This document shows positions 8,299-14,747 of a stretch of DNA of 59,250 nucleotides, piece by piece. How positions within the stretch are numbered: the first letter of the stretch is position 1; each line of letters starts with the position of its first letter. The stretch is from Candidatus Bathyarchaeum sp. GTDB lineage: Archaea; Thermoproteota; Bathyarchaeia; Bathyarchaeales; Bathyarchaeaceae. The DNA lies in assembly GCA_026014565.1 (NCBI GenBank), contig JAOZIB010000010.1:1-59250 (forward strand). Direction: 5' to 3'. The position numbers were made by a program, and so were the translations under genes. Below the pieces are notes generated by a model. It saw only the letters and a list, made by a program, of their open reading frames with translations. It had not been told where the DNA came from and ran no database searches.

Positions 8299-9443
8299 GT
8301 CTTTTCCCCTTGCTTGTTTTTGTTTTGTTTGTTTTTGGTACATATGACGCCTATAGCTAAGACGGTGGGTATCGCCACTGCTATGGAAGTTAATGTTTCT
8401 GAGCTGGAAACCAAATCAACTTCTGATTGGTTCTCGCACGGGGAAGAGATACTGTTTGCAGACAACTGGAGAACTAGTGGCTCTACAGTAAACATGGAAG
8501 TTGCTTCGTAATTCATTTCGTCAACAACTTTTACACAATATGAACCCGAAACCGTTTGATTTGGAACAGTAATTATTGCTGTAAAATTTCCATCATAATC
8601 AGTAACCAAGGGACTTGGAACAGGGTGTATTGCAGTGCCGTTCCAAGTCACAAAAATTTTAGAACCAGGCGCAAAACCCGAACCCACAAGAGTTGTGGCA
8701 GCTATGCCCGAATCGGGTTCTAACTCAAGTTTAGGGTCAACCCCAAAAACGGAAAAAACTTTTACATTATCAACATAAATTGCAACTCCATTATAGCATT
8801 GGCTGACTGAGAACGCCTCCAACTCATAGATTTGATCAGTTGTTATTGTCGTGGACGTGGTTGTCACCTCTAAATCTTGGCCTCGTAGTTCACCATCAAT
8901 CCAAACAGAATACGTTCCAGTGTCCCTGTTCATGACGCAGGTAACAGTGTACCATTTATCCGCTTCGTAGTTTTGCAGAACCTGACCCCCTGTGATGATT
9001 CTACCATCATCCACAAACAGAACAGGAGCAAACTCACAAGAAACTGCCCAACTTAATTTTTTGGTGAACGCCAATCGGGCGTTATCTAGTGCTTGCCCTC
9101 TTGTATTTTCAATCATTATTGATGCCTCAAAACCTATCATAGATGACCTTGAAGTGAAGGGTTTAGCTGCAAAAGCGGCCCACCCCTGTGTTCCAAGAAG
9201 TTTCAAAGAGTTTGTTGAAGAAACAGAAACACTGTCCACGATAACCTGTTTTTCAGTTCCTGCTCCGCTGTACCATAATTCCCATCCGTCGTCATAAGGA
9301 AATTCCCCTGTATGGTAGTTTTCAAAGTTGTCTTCAAACAAAAGCTGTTCTGCTGCCTTTACTTTTGGACTGGCCACGAAAATAGTAGCAAGGACAATTA
9401 AAGAACAAAGAACAACAATCGCAAAACGTGAGGAAACGTTCAT
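8295..9443 (-). CDS. Secreted LamG/concanavalin-like protein with IPT-like domain and C-terminal membrane helix
   Basis: 382 residues. A signal peptide (residues 1-30) is followed by a jelly-roll-like domain (FEDNFENYHTGEFPYDDGWELW through YVDNVKVFSVFG), the outline of LamG/DUF1080-type glycan-binding folds. Residues about 235-325 form an Ig/IPT-like domain (GSGFAPGSKIFVTWNGT, GNFTAIITVPNQTVSGSYCVKV). A transmembrane helix near residues 355-372 and a Lys-rich tail end it. ATG at 9443 is preceded by AAGGTG at good spacing; the GTG inside that site is less likely to be the start. It heads a two-gene operon with the beta-helix protein downstream, suggesting a joint cell-surface role. Confidence 0.72.
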   Translation of the reverse strand: MNVSSRFAIVVLCSLIVLATIFVASPKVKAAEQLLFEDNFENYHTGEFPYDDGWELWYSGAGTEKQVIVDSVSVSSTNSLKLLGTQGWAAFAAKPFTSRSSMIGFEASIMIENTRGQALDNARLAFTKKLSWAVSCEFAPVLFVDDGRIITGGQVLQNYEADKWYTVTCVMNRDTGTYSVWIDGELRGQDLEVTTTSTTITTDQIYELEAFSVSQCYNGVAIYVDNVKVFSVFGVDPKLELEPDSGIAATTLVGSGFAPGSKIFVTWNGTAIHPVPSPLVTDYDGNFTAIITVPNQTVSGSYCVKVVDEMNYEATSMFTVEPLVLQLSANSISSPCENQSEVDLVSSSETLTSIAVAIPTVLAIGVICTKNKQNKNKQGEKT

Positions 9444-9505
9444 GTTAAACACCTTAACAATAAAATTCAGAATTGATATTGTAAAAAGAGTTTTTGTAAA
9501 GATTT

Positions 9506-9536
9506 CTTGACTAACTAAATGATACGTTTAGTCAAG
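9506..9536 (-). promoter_or_regulatory. CTTGAC inverted repeats upstream of the surface-protein operon
   Basis: CTTGACTAA and TTAGTCAAG form 9-bp arms separated by 13 bases, about 65 bases upstream of the operon start at 9443. Two more CTTGAC half-sites follow at about 9543 and 9628. The arrangement looks like an operator cluster for a dimeric repressor or activator. No regulator is adjacent, and this is inferred from symmetry alone. Confidence 0.4.
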
Positions 9537-10130
9537 TTTTCTTGACTGGAAAATTTTTTGTTTTCTCAATTTTAAGCGGTTTGTTTGAACTGCCCTATCA
9601 AAGAATCGCTCGAAAAAACAAGCTTTCTTGACCAAACAAGAATTTGGAACTATCCCCGTGAGTTAGACAACTGCAAAATGGATAAAATGCCGCACATACT
9701 TAGTTTTTTTGACACCGACTAAAGTGTACCTTTTGGAAAAGAAAAATCACAAACAGAAAATGACGTTGTGGTAACAATATTCGACTTAATTTTTCATGTT
9801 CATCTGCGAAATGAGGCTAACATATTCTTGAATTATCTGTTGTCGTACTTTCTTGTTTTTTATGTTTGTTAGCGTTGAACGTAGATGGAATGCACGACGT
9901 TTCATTTTGTCTTTACTCAAATTTATCGCCTGTGGCAATACTTCTTAAACAGCGGATTAGCATTTTTTCCATATAAGTATTACGGAGTTTTTCAGCAAAT
10001 AAATGCGGATTTAGACCTTGGCAATATTTCATGCGCCGTAATATGTGCTTTTCTGAAGCAGACTTTTTATCTAATCAAACTCCCTTCAAATATAGACAAA
10101 ACCTCTAGAAAAAAATAGAGGGGAGAAAAC
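9537..10130. other. AT-rich intergenic region with no supported gene
   Basis: A 77-codon open frame at 9885-10118 on the forward strand is Phe/Tyr/Cys-rich, has no ribosome site and no domain-like pattern. I see no RNA gene here. The stretch from 9537 to about 9640 holds CTTGAC half-sites belonging to the promoter of the leftward operon. Confidence 0.4.
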
Positions 10131-10456
10131 GTGGAAAACAAAGGAAGAAACGGTTCCACATGATTGCCAAACTACTAAACATAACAAAGACGGCTCTGAA
10201 AACTCAGATAATGTACAAAGCTAACTTAGGCCTCGCTCAACTGAATGAATATCTAATTTTTCTGAAATAAATTGAACTTGTTCATCTTACTAAAGAAAAC
10301 AACAAAATCTTTTATGAAATAACTGACAAAGGCCAAAATTACCTCAAAACCTACAAAGACATCTCTAAGACACTCGGAAACGACGACTATAGTGCTTACC
10401 GAACTCCACTAAAACAGACTTTGTTACGCAAAAACAAAAAGGCCAACGGGGTTTAG
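10131..10456 (+). pseudogene. Broken archaeal winged-helix regulator (frameshift plus nonsense codon)
   Basis: GTG at 10131 with an AGGGGAG ribosome site starts a frame that stops after ten codons. One base over, the frame reads KQRKKRFHMIAKLLNITK, then TQIMYKANLGLAQLNEYLIFLK, then TAA at 10268-10270, then IELVHLTKENNKIFYEITDK and GQNYLKTYKDI to TAG at 10454. This is the layout of the small archaeal winged-helix family in which 'K-T-x-I-M-Y-K-A-N-L' is the recognition region and 'Y-x-I-T-x-K-G' the wing; the intact relative at 41882-42196 has the same plan. At least two lesions make it a pseudogene. Its end overlaps the convergent gene by four bases. Confidence 0.65.
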
Positions 10457-11178
10457 GAAATAACCTTTGCTGTAATCCCATCAATTTTTATTACTTTTTC
10501 TTCAGCAGTCTTTTCGTTCCGGAAAGTAATTTCATAAATTGGACTGTAAATCACAGCGTGTTCCGAAACTTGGAATAATTCGTTCTCAATTTCACCAATA
10601 TTTTTTGGCCTTTTAACAATCCGATTTTTAATTGTGTTAACTTCTTTTTGAGGCGTAAGCTTAACATTTTCCTTCTTTTTGCTGAACTCTTCTACTATTT
10701 TTTCCGGATTTTCTTCAGAAGGAGCAGCAGGCACCTGATTCGGAGGAATTTCATTACCGTCCCTGTCAAGAACCAAATAGGCTTTATTTTTGTATGATGT
10801 ACACATCTTAACTTCTAATTTGATTACTTTGCGGGATTCTCCAGATTCTGTGGCTTCAGCTTCAGGGATGTATGACTTTCCAGAAATCTTTACTTGTTCT
10901 GTTTCAGGCTCAACAGCAAGGGTGTAAACTTTTGATTTATAATATTGCAAGTTATATTTTGCGTCAATCAACACGTAAGGCTCGTAGTATTTATCCACAG
11001 AAACAACTCGAATCTCTTCCGCTCGATTCTTCGAAAAAGTGAATTTTGTAAATAGTTTATGCTTCATTTTTTCTGCAGTAAGTTTAATTATTGTCGGATC
11101 GACACGAGATTTGTAGACAATTATTTTTCGTTCACTTATTTTCTCTGGAACTGCAGGAATCTCGCTCAAATGTAGCAC
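10453..11178 (-). CDS. Hypothetical protein with two strand-rich segments and a charged linker
   Basis: 241 residues with no signal peptide or membrane helix. Residues 20-125 are strand-rich and aromatic (KYYEPYVLIDAKYNLQYYKS, VYTLAVEPETEQVKI). A charged linker (EEFSKKKENVKLTPQKEV) leads to a shorter C-terminal block (HAVIYSPIYEITFRNEKTAE, VIKIDGITAKVI) that echoes the first block, so this may be a duplicated domain. I do not recognise the family. GTG at 11178 is the longest start; the AGGTG it forms could instead be the ribosome site of a TTG three codons later. Confidence 0.6.
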   Translation of the reverse strand: MLHLSEIPAVPEKISERKIIVYKSRVDPTIIKLTAEKMKHKLFTKFTFSKNRAEEIRVVSVDKYYEPYVLIDAKYNLQYYKSKVYTLAVEPETEQVKISGKSYIPEAEATESGESRKVIKLEVKMCTSYKNKAYLVLDRDGNEIPPNQVPAAPSEENPEKIVEEFSKKKENVKLTPQKEVNTIKNRIVKRPKNIGEIENELFQVSEHAVIYSPIYEITFRNEKTAEEKVIKIDGITAKVIS

Positions 11179-11308
11179 CTACGAACTAAAGTCCAGTTTT
11201 CCATAATTAATTATTTATGAAGCTCAAATCCGAATTTATTTTTCATCATCTCTTGTTCAGTTATTGTGTTTTCAAATAATTAACTGCTGTTTTCTTGAGC
11301 GCAGATAA

Positions 11309-11497
11309 TATTCTGTATCACTCAATGTAACCGATAACGAAGGCGCAACAGACTCAACAACTGTTGGGGTGACGGTTACTGCCAAATCAGAAATATCATT
11401 GGCTATTCTCTCTGTGATTGGTTTGGGCATGACGGCATTAACGGCCACTCTTTTGTATGGCTTATTCGCACGCGGAAACAAAAAGAAAAAAATCTAA
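11309..11497 (+). pseudogene. C-terminal tail of a PKD-domain surface protein
   Basis: The forward strand reads YSVSLNVTDNEGATDSTTVG right after a TAA, which is the conserved last strands of a PKD domain. A transmembrane helix (ISLAILSVIGLGMTALTATL) and the basic end ARGNKKKKI follow before the stop. No start codon or the rest of the domain lies upstream, so this is the surviving 3' end of a lost membrane-anchored surface protein. The reverse-strand open frame over the same bases (11272-11481) is a shadow. Confidence 0.6.
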
Positions 11498-11598
11498 AAA
11501 ACCTACTAAACCTATGATCTGTTCTAGGTTTTCCCCGTTTTTGTTTTTAATTTGTTTTTTCAAAACAAGTTAGATTTGTAAAAAAGCTGTTTGATGTA

Positions 11599-12102
11599 TT
11601 AGTCGAGGTCTAAAACGCCTTCAAAGACATCTTCTTCATTGACCACCAGTTCTTTGGAAAGCCATACTTTCAATAAGTTGCTGTTTGATGGGAATTCACC
11701 TGTATATGAGAGTAGTTTTCCGTTTTTTAGTGCCTCTGCTTTAAACATATTTTCTGAAATTTTGAAAAGATAGGAAACTGTTTCTGCACATTTTGCCATG
11801 GCCTTGAAATCATCCCAGTTTCTGCACTTTACGTTTACCGCCTTTGCTGAGGCGCTCACACTTGATGGATTTTGTGGGGTTCCAGTTGATGTTAATATGG
11901 TTGTTATTTCGTCTTGAAGGGAACAAATTTTATCTTCAATATTTTCGATTTTGTCTGTTATTTCGCCAGTTTCACCCAAACTTTCTGTTATTATCCTTAA
12001 CTGACCAACAAGACGGTCTAGGTCCTTTTCGTGTTCTTTCAAGACATTAATAATAAAGTCTAAAGCTTCCAATGCTTCATTCTTGTTTGGTTTGGGTTCC
12101 AT
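11599..12102 (-). CDS. Coiled-coil protein of unknown function
   Basis: 167 residues, soluble. Residues 5-70 form heptad-like helices (EALDFIINVLKEHEKDLDRL, IENIEDKICSLQDEI). A Ser/Thr-rich linker leads to a C-terminal domain with two Cys and aromatic residues (VKCRNWDDFKAMAKCAETVS, then FKISENMFKAEALKNGKLLS and an acidic end). AAGGAG lies 7 bases before the ATG, a strong site, and the frame uses codons like its neighbours. The C-terminal domain could be a small sensory or scaffold module, but I cannot name it. Confidence 0.65.
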   Translation of the reverse strand: MEPKPNKNEALEALDFIINVLKEHEKDLDRLVGQLRIITESLGETGEITDKIENIEDKICSLQDEITTILTSTGTPQNPSSVSASAKAVNVKCRNWDDFKAMAKCAETVSYLFKISENMFKAEALKNGKLLSYTGEFPSNSNLLKVWLSKELVVNEEDVFEGVLDLD

Positions 12103-12387
12103 GTATTTGTCTCCTTGGACAACTATGGCTTAACACCTGTTAGATAAATAAAGCTAATGCATCAACAAACTGTATCATAATGTTGTTAACTATATCCTAA
12201 TTAACAATTCAAACCAATAAAACTAACAACAATCGTACCTAAAAATTGGACTAACCAACTAAATTGACTGATGCCTGTTCAGCTCATATGCGGCAATTTG
12301 ACAAATAGTTCAATATATTAAAAATAAAAAATAAAAAGAAGCGTTGACCGCCTCTGTTTGCTTCACTATTGTTGGCCTTGCCGACAG

Positions 12388-12975
12388 TTATGCGGCTGGC
12401 TGAGATATTAGTTTTGATTTGCGGACGCCAACATGACGGAGTGGTGAGATTTTCTTGGCTTGGTTGTAGATGTCAGATGCGATTTTGCCTAGAACTAGTT
12501 CTTGAACGAACTGATCAAAGGTTAGTGTTTCAGCTTTGTCTTTAACGATTTTGCTCATGATGGAGCGTATCTCATGTTCTTGTGAGGTTTTGATTCTGGA
12601 AAGTGTGAAAACAGAAACTGCCAAAGTTAAACCAAAATTGTCACTGGTTGTGACATTTAAGATTCCGTCTACGCGGGTGGTTCGTCGTCTGACTAGACTT
12701 CTCAAGTAGTCTCGAGAATATTCATGGCCTTTAAAGACGGTTCGGGCAGTTTTGCCTTCTACTTCTTCGATACGGAAGTAAATTTTCAGATATTGATGCG
12801 CGAAGTCATTGGTGATGTCATAAAGAGTGCCGTCTACAATCCTTCCAACAAGTTTTACAGGATCGTCTGCGGGTACGGCTCCTAATTCAACTCCTCCAAA
12901 GTAAGGTGGAGACACTACACTGTACCATTTCTTGTCGCGCCACTTGTCTTTTATGCGTCCTCTTCTCTTTGACAT
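12388..12975 (-). CDS. rps3ae: 30S ribosomal protein S3Ae (eS1)
   Basis: 195 residues, the usual archaeal eS1 length. It sits on the platform of the small subunit near the mRNA exit. Marks are the basic start (KRRGRIKDKWRDKKWYSV), VGRIVDGTLYDIT, and SRDYLRSLVRRRTTRVDGI. Later comes HEIRSIMSKIVKDKAETLTF and the Lys-rich end. ATG at 12975 has GAGGGA upstream; the open frame reaches 13014 but the extra residues are not family-like. serS lies 65 bases upstream on the same strand, so the two translation genes may be cotranscribed. eS1 is an archaeal/eukaryotic marker. Confidence 0.95.
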   Translation of the reverse strand: MSKRRGRIKDKWRDKKWYSVVSPPYFGGVELGAVPADDPVKLVGRIVDGTLYDITNDFAHQYLKIYFRIEEVEGKTARTVFKGHEYSRDYLRSLVRRRTTRVDGILNVTTSDNFGLTLAVSVFTLSRIKTSQEHEIRSIMSKIVKDKAETLTFDQFVQELVLGKIASDIYNQAKKISPLRHVGVRKSKLISQPAA

Positions 12976-13039
12976 CAAAGTCCCTCGTTGTGGATTGAAA
13001 GATTTAGCATGCAAGTATTAAAAGCTTCGGCTTTTTGAG

Positions 13040-14317
13040 TCACTTTAAGCGTTCAAGACCACCCATATACGGTTGCAAAACCTCAGGAATTTTTACTGTT
13101 CCATCTTTTTGCTGGTATTGCTCCATAATTGCTATCAAAGTTCGGCTGGTAGCAATGGCGGTGTTATTTAACGTGTGAACAAGTCCTGCAGGGGATTGTC
13201 CTTCTTTTTTTCGGTATTTTATGTTGAGTCGTCGGGCTTGATAGTCAGTGCAGTTACTGTTTGATCCAGATTCCCTGAAAGTGTTGTCCGCCATCCAAAC
13301 TTCTATGTCAAATTTCTTGGCTGCAATGATGCCAATGTCTCCAGTGCAAACGTTTACTACTTGGTAGTGCAGTCCCAAACTTTGGTAGAGGTCTTCCGCG
13401 TTTTTCTGAAGCTCTTCGTGGAATTTCCAAGAGTCGTCAGGATGACAGAAAATAAATTGTTCAATTTTGTTGAATTGGTGCACCCTAAACAAGCCTTTTG
13501 TGTATTTGCCGTGGGCACCTACCTCTTTTCTAAAACATGGGCTGATTCCTACCAGCTTTATGGGTAAGTCTTTTTCGAGGATTACTTCATCCATGTATGA
13601 GGCTGCCATGGGGTGTTCGCTTGTGGCGATTAGGTACAAGTCATCGTTTTCAATTTTATACAATTGGTCGCCAAAGAATTCCAAATCAGTGACTCCCAGA
13701 TACGGTTTTCTATGCATCATCAACGGCGGCTCAATAAGGGTGTAGCCTCGTTGTCTAAGAAAATCAATTGTATACGTCATCACCGCAAAGTCAAGCCTAG
13801 CTAGATCGCCTTTCAGATAATAAAATCCATGACCAGAAACTTTTGCAGCCCGTTCAAAATCCACCAAATCTAACTCGGTGGCAATATCTACATGGCTTTT
13901 GGGAGAAAAATCAAATTTCGGAGGTTTTCCAACGGTTTTTTCAATAACGTTATCGTGTTCATCTTTTCCAAACGGAACCGAATCATGCAAAATGTTAGGA
14001 AGCTTCATCAATAATGAGTCAGCCTTTTCTCGACATTGGGCAACTTGGTCTTCTAACGCCTTTATCTGTTGGGGGATTTGTTTTGCTTGCTCTATTTGTC
14101 GGCTTGCATCTTTTTTTTGTTTTTTTAGCCTTGCCACTTCAGCAGTTATTTGTTTGCGTTTATGGCGAAGCTCACTTGCTTCGGTTAGCAATTTTCTCCA
14201 TTGTTTGTCTTGTTTGATTAGCTCTTCAAGCATCTCAAGTTTTTCATGTTCTCCTCTTTTTTCCAGGTCTTTTTGTACTATTTCTGGATGCTCACGAACA
14301 AGCTTGATGTCTAGCAT
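13040..14317 (-). CDS. serS: Seryl-tRNA synthetase (common type)
   Basis: 425 residues, normal for the bacterial/most-archaeal type rather than the methanogen type. Residues 1-110 form the long antiparallel coiled-coil arm that grips the tRNA-Ser variable arm (RHKRKQITAEVARLKKQKKD). The catalytic domain shows class II motif 2 (CFRKEVGAHGKYTKGLFRVH, then QFNKIEQFIF) and motif 3 near the end (LNNTAIATSRTLIAIMEQYQ). ATG at 14317 is preceded by GAGGCACAGGTT. It is transcribed away from the metal-related block to its right. Confidence 0.95.
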   Translation of the reverse strand: MLDIKLVREHPEIVQKDLEKRGEHEKLEMLEELIKQDKQWRKLLTEASELRHKRKQITAEVARLKKQKKDASRQIEQAKQIPQQIKALEDQVAQCREKADSLLMKLPNILHDSVPFGKDEHDNVIEKTVGKPPKFDFSPKSHVDIATELDLVDFERAAKVSGHGFYYLKGDLARLDFAVMTYTIDFLRQRGYTLIEPPLMMHRKPYLGVTDLEFFGDQLYKIENDDLYLIATSEHPMAASYMDEVILEKDLPIKLVGISPCFRKEVGAHGKYTKGLFRVHQFNKIEQFIFCHPDDSWKFHEELQKNAEDLYQSLGLHYQVVNVCTGDIGIIAAKKFDIEVWMADNTFRESGSNSNCTDYQARRLNIKYRKKEGQSPAGLVHTLNNTAIATSRTLIAIMEQYQQKDGTVKIPEVLQPYMGGLERLK

Positions 14318-14432
14318 AACCTGTGCCTCAGTATCTTCATTTCAAAGTTTTATTAAACTTGATATTTAACAGTATGGCGAGACCCTTAGGAAAATTACTT
14401 CCAATCTAATGATCAATTTTGTCTTTGCTTTT

Positions 14433-14486
14433 TTTCAAGAAAAAAGATAGTTTTCAACATAGAACTATTATTAGTATACCAATATG
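14433..14486 (+). repeat. Dispersed 50-bp intergenic element, copy 1
   Basis: The element reads TTTCAAGAAAAAAGATAG, then TTTTCAACATAGAACTAT, then the palindrome copy TATTAGTATACCAATA at 14469-14484 (one mismatch) and TG. Four more copies lie at about 29233, 30661, 34174 and 39327. This copy sits in the shared 5' region of serS (leftward) and the tandem binding-protein gene (rightward). Function unknown; see the finding on this family. Confidence 0.6.
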
Positions 14487-14594
14487 TGAACAGACTGCAT
14501 TTGGTTTTCTGCCTAATTGAGTAACTCTAATTGTGGCTTTTTTGTGGCTATTCAACCTTTTTTCAATTGGTTTTGAACCAAATGTTAAATATTC

Positions 14595-14611
14595 GGATGG
14601 ATAATCCATCC
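14595..14611. promoter_or_regulatory. Perfect 17-bp dyad operator GGATGGAT-A-ATCCATCC
   Basis: Two perfect 8-bp arms flank one base. TTAAATATT, a good archaeal TATA box, ends two bases upstream, so a bound protein would cover the transcription start region and repress. An almost identical site sits in the same place in the cobN promoter at 17745. That argues for one metal or corrinoid-linked regulator controlling both genes. The regulator is not identified in the window. Confidence 0.7.
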
Positions 14612-14747
14612 AAAAATAGCTGGTGTAATGAATTGTCAAAAAAGACCTCTGTTGATTTGACGCAACTATGTACCTCATTTTTTGTTTGTGATTGTTTGTT
14701 TCAAACTTTTGATTTGATAAAACTTGAAAATCTGAAGGTTAGTCAAA

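Noticed and set aside
9885-10118. 77-codon forward frame as a gene
   Set aside because: No ribosome site, no domain pattern, Phe/Tyr/Cys-rich composition like random AT-rich DNA.
11272-11481. 69-codon reverse frame as a gene
   Set aside because: The opposite strand reads a clear PKD-domain end, membrane helix and Lys-rich tail.
14318-14747. Cobalamin riboswitch upstream of the binding-protein gene
   Set aside because: No B12-box-like GCCACTG or the long folded core is visible, and a perfect protein-type dyad lies at the promoter instead.
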